Below, one piece after another: positions 51,118-58,695 of a stretch of DNA of 64,000 bases. The stretch lies in the NCBI RefSeq assembly GCF_028561565.1, contig NZ_JAQQTE010000001.1, positions 1,081,570 to 1,145,569 of the forward strand, in the 5' to 3' direction. This DNA is from Gilvibacter sediminis (GTDB lineage Bacteria > Bacteroidota > Bacteroidia > Flavobacteriales > Flavobacteriaceae). Positions within the stretch are counted from its first letter, which is position 1, and each line of letters begins with the position of its first letter. Below the pieces are notes generated by a model. The model was not told where the DNA came from. It saw nothing but the letters and a program-made list of their open reading frames with translations, and searched no databases. The position numbers and the translations under genes were made by a program.

Positions 51118-53259
51118 ATGCGATTAATGAAAAAGAATTTTAAACTGTTGATGTTGGCCGTCTTTGTGGCCGCTGCATCTTGCAGTTTTACTACTAAAAG
51201 TTTTGAAGATCCCGATAAAGATAAACTCCTTGTTGACCTGATCACTTATGTGTTAGAAAGAGGTCATTACGATGCCAAATCCTTGGATGATGATTTCTCC
51301 ATCGCTGTATACGAGGACTTTATTGACAATGTGGATCCGATCAAAAGATATTTCCTAGCTTCTGATATTGAAGAGTTTGAGCAGTACAAGACCTCTATTG
51401 ACGATCAGCTCTTGGCTAAAGAGTTGGATTTCTTCAATTTGGTATACAGCCGTTTGGATCAGCGAATTCAAGAAGCACAAACCTATTATCCGGAGATCTT
51501 GGATTCACCTTTCGATTTCGAAAAGGAGGAAGAGATCAACGTAGATTATGACAATATGCCTTATGCGGATAGCAAAAAGGCTTTAAAGGACCGTTGGAGA
51601 AAGCAGTTAAAGTACACGACGCTTTCTACCTACTACGACAATATTGAAGACAACCTTTTCAAAGTTGAGAATGAAGAAGATTACACGCCAAAGTCCAAAG
51701 CACAGCTTGAGGCGGATGCGCGTGAGACTACTTTGAATAGCTTTAATGACAACTACAGTTTTGTAAATGACCTAGAGCGCAAAGATTACTTTGCCGTTTT
51801 CTTGAATTCTGTGGTCATGCAGTTTGACCCTCACACCAATTACTTTGCTCCGCCAGATCGCGATCGTTTTGATCTGCAAATGTCTGGACGATTGGAAGGA
51901 ATTGGGGCGCGTCTTCAAAAGCAAAACGACTACATCAAAGTAGTGGAGATCATCAACGGAGGTCCTGCCTGGAGAGGGGAGCACATCAAGGCGGGTGACA
52001 TCATCATGAAAGTAAAACAAGAAGATGAGGAAGACCCGGTGAGTATTGTTGGAATGCGTGTAGATGATGCCGTGAAGCTCATCAAAGGGCCCAAGGGAAC
52101 TAAAGTGACTTTGACCATCAAACGTGTTGACGGTACCATTGAAGAAGAAACCATTACGCGTGATGTGGTAGAGATCGGAGAGACCTACGCCAAATCGGCA
52201 TTGATCCAAAAAGAGGATCGCAAATTTGGTTTGATCAATCTACCAGCTTTCTATTTCACAATGGAAGATTATGAAGAGCGAAACGCCGCTGCGGACGTAA
52301 AGAAACAGATCATTGCTTTGAAAGAGCAAGGTGTGGAAGGTCTAGTATTAGACCTGAGAAATAACGGTGGAGGTTCTTTGAGAACTGCTGTAGATATTGC
52401 TGGATTGTTCATCAAAGACGGACCGGTGGTGCAAGTTGCTTCTAACGGAAAGCGCAAAGAAGTGCTTTCAGATCGCGATAGTGAAGTTGTTTGGGACGGA
52501 CCATTAGTGATCTTGGTGAATGATGCCTCTGCATCAGCTTCTGAGATCCTAGCAGCTGCTATGCAAGATTATAAACGTGCCGTGATTATCGGTAGCAAGC
52601 AGACCTACGGTAAAGGAACAGTTCAGAATCTATTGGATCTAAACCAATGGTTACGCAATAACGATATGGGCGATATGGGTGCCTTAAAATTGACCACACA
52701 GAAATACTACCGCGTTAACGGGGGTTCTACTCAGCTAGAAGGAGTAAAGAGTGATGTGGTTATGCCTGGGCGCTATGCGTATCTAGATATCGGGGAGAAG
52801 GAGTACGACAATCCGCTTCCTTATGATAAGATCACGCCTGCTGATTATACACCTTATGACGGGTATATCGACTATGAAGCTACCATCAAGCGCAGTAATG
52901 AGCGTATGGCTAAAAGTGCAGAGCTCAAATTGATTGATGAGAATGCTAAGTGGATCAAGCAACGTCAAGATGAGAACGTGGTTTCTCTAAACCTGAATGC
53001 TTACACCCAAGCCATCAAGGATCGAGAAGAGTACGCCAAACGATTTGACGTCTTAGAGGATTATGAATCCGGATTGGATTATACCTCTTTGCCTGCTGAG
53101 TTGGCATTGATTGAGAAAGATACTACCTTAGGCGAGAATAGAAAGCGCTGGCATAAGAACCTCAGAAGCGATATTTACGTGGAAGAGGCCGTTAGCGTTT
53201 TGGAAGACCTGAAGTTAAACAACATTAGACAAGGTAGCTTTGCCAAGATCAAAGACTAA
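51118..53259 (+). CDS. prc: Carboxy-terminal processing peptidase (Prc/Tsp, S41A)
   Basis: A 713-residue periplasmic protease with a lipoprotein-like signal ('VAAASCSF'); an alternative ATG at 51127 is equally possible. A helical N-terminal domain, PDZ domain (about 245-335, 'GIGARLQKQNDYIKVVEIIN') and S41 catalytic core follow. Candidate Ser in 'NDASASASEI' and Lys in 'GSKQTYGKGT' form the dyad. DUF3340 C-terminal part. It degrades tagged or misfolded envelope proteins. Confidence 0.9.
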   Translation: MRLMKKNFKLLMLAVFVAAASCSFTTKSFEDPDKDKLLVDLITYVLERGHYDAKSLDDDFSIAVYEDFIDNVDPIKRYFLASDIEEFEQYKTSIDDQLLAKELDFFNLVYSRLDQRIQEAQTYYPEILDSPFDFEKEEEINVDYDNMPYADSKKALKDRWRKQLKYTTLSTYYDNIEDNLFKVENEEDYTPKSKAQLEADARETTLNSFNDNYSFVNDLERKDYFAVFLNSVVMQFDPHTNYFAPPDRDRFDLQMSGRLEGIGARLQKQNDYIKVVEIINGGPAWRGEHIKAGDIIMKVKQEDEEDPVSIVGMRVDDAVKLIKGPKGTKVTLTIKRVDGTIEEETITRDVVEIGETYAKSALIQKEDRKFGLINLPAFYFTMEDYEERNAAADVKKQIIALKEQGVEGLVLDLRNNGGGSLRTAVDIAGLFIKDGPVVQVASNGKRKEVLSDRDSEVVWDGPLVILVNDASASASEILAAAMQDYKRAVIIGSKQTYGKGTVQNLLDLNQWLRNNDMGDMGALKLTTQKYYRVNGGSTQLEGVKSDVVMPGRYAYLDIGEKEYDNPLPYDKITPADYTPYDGYIDYEATIKRSNERMAKSAELKLIDENAKWIKQRQDENVVSLNLNAYTQAIKDREEYAKRFDVLEDYESGLDYTSLPAELALIEKDTTLGENRKRWHKNLRSDIYVEEAVSVLEDLKLNNIRQGSFAKIKD

Positions 53260-53267
53260 AGACATTT

Positions 53268-54374
53268 ATGGGGAAATCTGATTCCTTAACAGCACAAGCG
53301 CTCCGAAAATTCAAAAAGAATTTTTGGGGCGTTTTTAGTTTGGCCATATTGGTGCTTGCTGTGCTGGTGGCGATCTTTGCTTATGGCTTGGCGCCAGATA
53401 ATTCTCAGAATGCTAATCAAATGCACGTGTCTATCCATTCGCAGTCTCCTGGCTTTGCAGTGGATCTATTAACGCTTCCGTCTGATTTTGTGCAAGAGCA
53501 ATCGGCTATCAGTGCTTTTTTTACCGGTCGCAAGACCAGTGATTCAGAAATTCCAATTTCCAGTTATTCTCTAACGGATTCTGGCATAGAGATCACCGAG
53601 TACGCTCAAGACGGCTTGGAAGGTTTGCAAAAGGAATATCATTTAAAGAAGTTTCCCAAAGCAAGCACGCCAGAAGAAATTGTCACCTACTATATTCGGA
53701 ATCAGAAGTTCACGTTAGGAACGGATAAATACGGGCGAGACCTGTTGAGTAGGATGCTTGTGGGTATTCGGATTTCATTGGCCATTGGCTTTGTATCTGT
53801 TCTGATCTCTTTATTGATCGGGATGTCTCTTGGAGCCATTGCAGGTTATTTTGGAGGTCGTGTAGATACCGCCATCATGTGGATCATTAACGTTACATGG
53901 TCCATTCCCACCTTGCTATTGGTCATTGCAATAACCTTGGCCTTAGGCAAAGGCTTTTGGCAGGTTTTTATTGCCGTTGGACTCACCATGTGGGTAGAAG
54001 TAGCTCGTGTAGTTCGTGGGCAAGTGATGAGTGTAAAGAATATGCAATACGTTACCGCAGCCAAAGCTTTAGGATATGGCAATTGGCGTGTAATCACTAA
54101 GCACATCATCCCCAATATTTTGGCGCCAGTGATCGTAATTTCTGCAGCGAACTTTGCGGCGGCCATACTCATTGAGAGCGGCTTGAGCTTTTTAGGAATA
54201 GGAGCACAACCTCCCATGCCCAGCTGGGGTGGTATGATCAAAGATCATTACAACTATATTGTTTTGGGCAAACCCTATTTGGCCATAGTTCCCGGATTAG
54301 CCATTATGACCTTAGTGATGGCCTTTATGCTAATTGGGAATGCGCTGAGAGACGCACTCGATGTTAAGATGTAG
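53268..54374 (+). CDS. Oligopeptide-type ABC transporter permease (OppC/DppC family)
   Basis: A 368-residue inner-membrane permease. OppC_N-type first helix (about 20-42), then an unusually large periplasmic insert to about residue 155, followed by the binding-protein-dependent permease domain with 'LGTDKYGRDLLSRMLVGIRI' and the EAA-like 'TAAKALGYGNWRVITKHIIP'. Other transporter subunits are not adjacent. It starts 8 bp after the protease and ends 1 bp before the convergent adaptor gene. Confidence 0.88.
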   Translation: MGKSDSLTAQALRKFKKNFWGVFSLAILVLAVLVAIFAYGLAPDNSQNANQMHVSIHSQSPGFAVDLLTLPSDFVQEQSAISAFFTGRKTSDSEIPISSYSLTDSGIEITEYAQDGLEGLQKEYHLKKFPKASTPEEIVTYYIRNQKFTLGTDKYGRDLLSRMLVGIRISLAIGFVSVLISLLIGMSLGAIAGYFGGRVDTAIMWIINVTWSIPTLLLVIAITLALGKGFWQVFIAVGLTMWVEVARVVRGQVMSVKNMQYVTAAKALGYGNWRVITKHIIPNILAPVIVISAANFAAAILIESGLSFLGIGAQPPMPSWGGMIKDHYNYIVLGKPYLAIVPGLAIMTLVMAFMLIGNALRDALDVKM

Positions 54375-55652
54375 CTAGAACAACCCACGCAGTTGGTAAA
54401 AGAACCGCTCTAAAAGACGCAGATCTTCCGTGACAATATTGGCGGTTCCGTTGAGTTCAGACTTGAAAGGAATAGCAATATCATAAGTGGTCACCAAAGA
54501 AGATTCTAAAGAAGCGTTGACCAGATAGAATCCGTTTTCATTAGGAATTGCAGACATGGATTCAATTTTAGCGCTCAGCATGCCGTATTCCTCTTCAGGA
54601 TAATTGAAAAGCAGTATGTTCACGTCTTGTCCCGTTTTAATTTTGCCAGAATTCGCAATTGGCGCTTTGATCTTAGCTACATAGTTCTGTTGGGTGTCAG
54701 GAACTATACTAAAAAGCAATTCTCCTGCTTGTACGTATTGATTCTTGTTCCAAATATTCAGCAGAGAGACCGTCCCGGCCATGTTGGCTTTAAGCAGGTA
54801 TTTCAGCTCCCAAGTAGTGATGGCTTCCCGCAGGGCAAGAAAGGCCTGTAGAGCATTTTTAAAGCGCTTGGAGTGCTCCAGAGTATGATTGATCTGACTG
54901 TCTTTGGTATTCATCTGAGCTTGACTGATCTGCTGATTGAGCTGCGACAGACTGATCTCCAAATTCTTTAAGGCTCGTTGCTTGTCTAAGAAACTGATCT
55001 TCTTGGCTTCAAACTCATTTAAAGAGATCACTCCTTTATCATACAAAGTTTTATTCCGCTCAAACTCATTGCTGCTCAGTTCAAACTTCTTTAGGTCGAG
55101 TTCGCGTTGGCGCTCCAAATTAGCCTTGCGCAGTTGCAATTCACTCACAGAATATTGATTGACCTGTATTTGATTACTGATGGGATCCAGATCTTTATTG
55201 AGCACATAGTCTAAATAATCACTTTCAAAGAGGGTATAAGCTGTAGCGATTTCACCCAAGTTTAGCGCCGGAATAGACTCGATAGGAAATGCAAACGCAT
55301 CCTTATCCAAGGAAATAGTATCTGTAATGGCCTTGAGCAAAAGCACATCCTTCAAGCTCGCCGTATTTTCAAGCATGGCCAGAATTTCTCCAGATAGAAC
55401 CTCTTCTTTATCCTTTACTAAAAGGGTGTCTATCTTCCCGCTGATCTGTGCGTATTCTTTTTGTGGTGGTTGTTCTGAGGTGATCAAGGCTTCAGTCTCT
55501 ATCACATCCGGGTATTTGATAAACCAAGAGAATAAGAAAAACAGCACCAGCATCCCCAGTATGATCAAATTGCCACCAAAAAGCATCCAGTGTGGGGCTT
55601 TAGTGAGTATGTCTTTTACCGCTTGCGAACGGTCAATCGTATCGTTTTCCAT
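54375..55652 (-). CDS. HlyD-family adaptor of the peptide exporter
   Basis: A 425-residue periplasmic adaptor: one N-terminal transmembrane helix ('LIILGMLVLFFLFSWFIKYP'), biotinyl-lipoyl-like half-motifs around residue 65 and 320, and a long coiled coil (about 150-270, rich in L/Q/K/E heptads). It probably links the C39-ABC exporter (56013-58208) to an outer-membrane channel, which is not encoded here. Last gene of the peptide locus. Confidence 0.87.
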   Translation of the reverse strand: MENDTIDRSQAVKDILTKAPHWMLFGGNLIILGMLVLFFLFSWFIKYPDVIETEALITSEQPPQKEYAQISGKIDTLLVKDKEEVLSGEILAMLENTASLKDVLLLKAITDTISLDKDAFAFPIESIPALNLGEIATAYTLFESDYLDYVLNKDLDPISNQIQVNQYSVSELQLRKANLERQRELDLKKFELSSNEFERNKTLYDKGVISLNEFEAKKISFLDKQRALKNLEISLSQLNQQISQAQMNTKDSQINHTLEHSKRFKNALQAFLALREAITTWELKYLLKANMAGTVSLLNIWNKNQYVQAGELLFSIVPDTQQNYVAKIKAPIANSGKIKTGQDVNILLFNYPEEEYGMLSAKIESMSAIPNENGFYLVNASLESSLVTTYDIAIPFKSELNGTANIVTEDLRLLERFFYQLRGLF

Positions 55653-55669
55653 CAGATTGAATTTTTAAA

Positions 55670-55694
55670 CAAGAGAGGCCAAAGGCCCCTCTTG
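55670..55694 (-). terminator. Hairpin after precursor 1 gene (attenuator-like)
   Basis: An 11-bp stem with one G-U pair (CAAGAG-GGGCC / GGCCT-CTCTTG) and a 3-nt loop, then a short T/A tract on the minus strand. It sits between the 76-residue precursor gene and the HlyD gene, suited to reduce transcription of the adaptor relative to the peptide. Confidence 0.55.
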
Positions 55695-55702
55695 AAGGTT
55701 GT

Positions 55703-55933
55703 TTATAGAAACCAGAATCCACAACCATTTCCGGTACACTCTGCAGCATAACCGTTGATGGTACATGGGTGATTTTTTGGCTTACCTATGCATACAGAGG
55801 CACATCCTTCTGTGAAATGTCCTCCTGTTCCAGAACCGTTGCATCGCGTGGCGGCGAGACCGCTTCCTTTGATGTCTTGAAGTTCAGATTTGTTGAGCTT
55901 TTGAGCTCCTTTTAGATTTACTAGCTTTTTCAT
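55703..55933 (-). CDS. Double-glycine-leader precursor peptide 1 (six cysteines)
   Basis: A 76-residue precursor starting at the ATG at 55933. The leader 'LNKSELQDIKGS' is ComC/GG-type; cleavage is predicted after Gly23-Ser24. The ~52-residue core has Cys31, 44, 48, 57, 66 and 71, enough for three disulfides, and ends in 'CGFWFL'. It belongs to the locus of the C39 exporter upstream. A hairpin at 55973-55992 precedes it. Bacteriocin, toxin or signal are all possible. Confidence 0.75.
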   Translation of the reverse strand: MKKLVNLKGAQKLNKSELQDIKGSGLAATRCNGSGTGGHFTEGCASVCIGKPKNHPCTINGYAAECTGNGCGFWFL

Positions 55934-55972
55934 AGTTATATGAATTAAAAACGTCAATTCGCGAACCATTAT

Positions 55973-55992
55973 AGACAGCCGCGACTCTGTCT
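55973..55992 (-). promoter_or_regulatory. Conserved hairpin upstream of precursor 1
   Basis: AGACAG-N8-CTGTCT, 40 nt ahead of the ATG at 55933, with CGCGA (plus strand) in the loop. Related elements precede precursors 2 and 3. Confidence 0.55.
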
Positions 55993-56012
55993 TTCCTTGC
56001 AAGAATATTTTG

Positions 56013-58208
56013 TCAGGCACCCAACTCCAGCTGGTTCTTTACTAGCTCGTAGTAATTTTTACGCTGTGCAACCAACTGTTTGTGGGTTCCCTGTTCTATT
56101 ATTTTTCCTTGATCCAGCACCACAATATTATCTGCGTTTTTTACCGTACTCAAACGGTGCGCAATAACCACCACAGTCTTGTTTTCAAAAAACCGATTTA
56201 GGTTTTCCATGATGGTCTTTTCGTTGTTGGTGTCTAGAGCTGATGTAGCCTCGTCAAAAAAGAGGTAATCCGGGTTTTTATATACAGCCCGGGCAATGAG
56301 GATTCGCTGTTTCTGTCCGGTACTCAGCCCAATGCCTTCCATCCCTATCTCAGTATCAAATCGCTTGGGTAGCTCTTCTACAAACTCTGTAATATTGGCA
56401 ACGCCAGCTGCATGATTCAAACGCTCAGTATCTATATGATTATCTCCTACGGCGATATTGCGTGCAATGGAATCGTTGAAAATATAGCCCTCCTGCATCA
56501 CTACGCCCACTCGTGATCTCCAAGCTCTGCTAGAGATGTTTTCAAAGGGGAGATTGCCTATCTCAATTCGCCCATGGGTGGGCTCGTAAAACTTAAGTAG
56601 CATTTTCATTAGGGTGGTTTTGCCACTCCCACTAGTACCGACAATGGCCGTAATTTTATTGGCTGGAATGGTCAAACTCAGATCCTTTAAAACCATATTG
56701 GGACTACCTGTGTATCGAAAATCCACTTCGTCTAAATTGATATCCTGATCCTTAGGGGCCTGAGTGAGTTTCCCGCGATCTTGACTGAGTTCGTCTTCTT
56801 TGCTGTGAATCTCTGCCAAACGCTCTAAAGAGATCTTAGCGTCTTGCAATTCTCTAATAAAGTTGATGAATTGCTGGACTGGGGCGTTGAGCTGCCCAAC
56901 GATATACGTAATGGCCAACATCATCCCTAAGGTGATGCTCCCCTTGACCACGAGTTGAGCAGACACAACGACTATAACTATATTCTTAAGCTCATTGATC
57001 AGTGAAGAACCCACAGCTTGAAACTGTTCCAGACTCAAGTTTTTTATGGAGATCTTAAAAAGACGGGCTTGAACTCCTTCCCAGTTCCAACGCTTTTGAC
57101 GTTCTGCATTGTGGAGTTTGATCTCCTGCATGCCGTTGATCATTTCAATGACCTGACTTTGTTCTTTGCTGATCTGCGAGAAACGCTTGTAATCCAGTTC
57201 TTTGCGTTTTTTCAAAAAGATGACGATCCACCCAAAATAGGCCACCGTAGCTATGGCAAAGATTCCAAAGATGCTCACATCGTAATAAAGTAGAACCAGA
57301 GAGAAGATCACAAAGTTTACGGCAGAGAAAACTGTGGTCAAGGATGAGGTTGTCAATATCTTTTCGATGCGTTGATGGTCATTGATGCGCTGCATGATAT
57401 CGCCGGTCATCTTGGTGTCAAAAAAGGCGATGGGCAAATTCATCAGTTTGATGAAAAAATCAGAGATGATTGATATGTTGATGCGTGTACTGAGATGAAG
57501 CAGGATCCAACTGCGAATGATCTCAATAGTGCTGCGTCCAAAGAATAGTGCGATCTGCGCAAAAAGGATCAGATAGACAAAATCCAGATCTCGATTTTTG
57601 ATTCCGACATCTACCAAACTCTGCGTGAGAAATGGCACTACTAAGGCTAAAAGGCTTCCGCAGAATAGACCGAGAACCAATTGCCAGATAAATTTCTTAT
57701 AACGCAAAACGTATTGCGCCAGGTATAAAAAGCCAAATTTTAATTCTTCTTCAGGGTCCTCGCTGTCAAAGTTTTTAAGCTGAGGGGTGGCTTCAAGAAG
57801 CAATGCTATTCCTTGATCTTCTTGATGATCTGCATTGGCACCCAACCAGGCTGTTGTGAATTCTTGCTGATTGTATACGATCAATCCGTGGGCCGGATCG
57901 GAGACGTAATACTTGCCTTTTCTGATCTTGTATAAGACTACAAAGTGATCGTCGTTCCAATGCAGTACGCACGGAAGATTGGCCTTGTTTAAGGTGTCTA
58001 AATTTAGCTTTACACCCAAACTTCTCAATCCGATCTTTTCTGCAGTTTCACTCAAGGCCAATAAGGAGCTGCCTTCACGGGTGGTTTCACTTAAAGCACG
58101 CAGTACGGGCAAGGAAATACTTTTTCCGTAGAATTTGGCCACAATGCGCAAGCAAGTTGGTCCACAGTCCTTACTATCGGGTTGTTGGTATGTCGGGAAT
58201 TTTTTCAC
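56013..58208 (-). CDS. C39 peptidase-containing ABC exporter (PCAT)
   Basis: A 731-residue exporter with three parts: an N-terminal C39 cysteine peptidase (Cys15 in 'DSKDCGPTCL', His in 'HWNDDHFVVLYK', Asp in 'VSDPAHG'), a six-helix ABC membrane domain (about 165-450) and a nucleotide-binding domain with Walker A 'GTSGSGKTT', signature 'LSTGQKQR' and Walker B 'YLFFDEATSALD'. It cuts double-glycine leaders and exports the core peptide. It is flanked by precursor genes on both sides. Confidence 0.93.
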   Translation of the reverse strand: MKKFPTYQQPDSKDCGPTCLRIVAKFYGKSISLPVLRALSETTREGSSLLALSETAEKIGLRSLGVKLNLDTLNKANLPCVLHWNDDHFVVLYKIRKGKYYVSDPAHGLIVYNQQEFTTAWLGANADHQEDQGIALLLEATPQLKNFDSEDPEEELKFGFLYLAQYVLRYKKFIWQLVLGLFCGSLLALVVPFLTQSLVDVGIKNRDLDFVYLILFAQIALFFGRSTIEIIRSWILLHLSTRINISIISDFFIKLMNLPIAFFDTKMTGDIMQRINDHQRIEKILTTSSLTTVFSAVNFVIFSLVLLYYDVSIFGIFAIATVAYFGWIVIFLKKRKELDYKRFSQISKEQSQVIEMINGMQEIKLHNAERQKRWNWEGVQARLFKISIKNLSLEQFQAVGSSLINELKNIVIVVVSAQLVVKGSITLGMMLAITYIVGQLNAPVQQFINFIRELQDAKISLERLAEIHSKEDELSQDRGKLTQAPKDQDINLDEVDFRYTGSPNMVLKDLSLTIPANKITAIVGTSGSGKTTLMKMLLKFYEPTHGRIEIGNLPFENISSRAWRSRVGVVMQEGYIFNDSIARNIAVGDNHIDTERLNHAAGVANITEFVEELPKRFDTEIGMEGIGLSTGQKQRILIARAVYKNPDYLFFDEATSALDTNNEKTIMENLNRFFENKTVVVIAHRLSTVKNADNIVVLDQGKIIEQGTHKQLVAQRKNYYELVKNQLELGA

Positions 58209-58222
58209 AGGGATTGTTTAAA

Positions 58223-58244
58223 AAGGGGCAGCGTACTGCCCCTT
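58223..58244 (-). terminator. Terminator/attenuator between precursor 2 and the exporter
   Basis: A perfect 9-bp stem AAGGGGCAG / CTGCCCCTT with a 4-nt loop followed by TTTTT on the minus strand. It lies 8 bp after the precursor stop and 15 bp before the exporter ATG, so most transcripts would stop after the peptides. Confidence 0.75.
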
Positions 58245-58251
58245 GTGATTA

Positions 58252-58419
58252 TTAGAGGCAGTAGTTTTTACAACGACCTCTGATACAAAGCCAGCATCCT
58301 CCTGATCCACAGTCGGTTGCCATGTCACATTGGTAGTCAACAAAACCACCACCTTGTACCGCTTTTTGCTCTGTAGCCGATAGTTTTGTTGCTCCGTTTA
58401 GGTTCAATAGATTTTTCAT
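58252..58419 (-). CDS. Double-glycine-leader precursor peptide 2 (55 aa, six cysteines)
   Basis: Reading the minus strand from the ATG at 58419 gives 55 residues. The leader 'MKNLLNLNGATKLSATEQK' ends in Gly23-Gly24 and the core has Cys31, 37, 42, 45, 50 and 54 (three possible disulfides). The first 27 nt after the ATG are almost identical to precursor 3, so the two are recent duplicates in the leader. The stop is TAA at 58252-58254. Small enough to be missed by routine gene calling. Confidence 0.78.
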   Translation of the reverse strand: MKNLLNLNGATKLSATEQKAVQGGGFVDYQCDMATDCGSGGCWLCIRGRCKNYCL

Positions 58420-58452
58420 TTTAAATCCTTTTTAAGCGGCCCAAACAAATAA

Positions 58453-58471
58453 GACACTTGAGCCATGTGTC
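58453..58471 (-). promoter_or_regulatory. Conserved hairpin upstream of precursor 2
   Basis: GACAC-N9-GTGTC, 34 nt ahead of the ATG at 58419. Same half-sites and spacing as the element upstream of precursor 3. Confidence 0.55.
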
Positions 58472-58488
58472 AAATAGTTGCGGTGTTC

Positions 58489-58626
58489 TTAGTCCACACA
58501 CCAGTCACATGGACGTCCTAGTTTAAAAGGACAACCTGTGCGGCATTCTGCGAATCCACCGTTAACAGCTTTCAATTGTTCGTTGCTCAATGCTTGAGCT
58601 CCATTTAGGTTCAATAGATTTTTCAT
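58489..58626 (-). CDS. Double-glycine-leader precursor peptide 3 (45 aa, four cysteines)
   Basis: A 45-residue frame on the minus strand from the ATG at 58626. Leader 'MKNLLNLNGAQALSNEQLK', Gly23-Gly24, and a 21-residue core with Cys28, 32, 40 and 43 (two possible disulfides) ending 'CDWCVD'. It follows the VKOR-DsbA gene by 69 bp and precedes precursor 2. Short gene, supported by the shared leader and locus. Confidence 0.75.
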   Translation of the reverse strand: MKNLLNLNGAQALSNEQLKAVNGGFAECRTGCPFKLGRPCDWCVD

Positions 58627-58667
58627 CTTGAATGATTTAAGAGATTTGATTTTCGCGATCCTTTTGA

Positions 58668-58686
58668 GACACTCGCGATATGTGTC
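58668..58686 (-). promoter_or_regulatory. Conserved hairpin upstream of precursor 3
   Basis: AGACAC-N9-GTGTCT (arms extend one base beyond GACAC/GTGTC), 42 nt ahead of the ATG at 58626, with CGCGA (plus strand) in the loop as upstream of precursor 1. Confidence 0.55.
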
Positions 58687-58695
58687 TGATAAATC

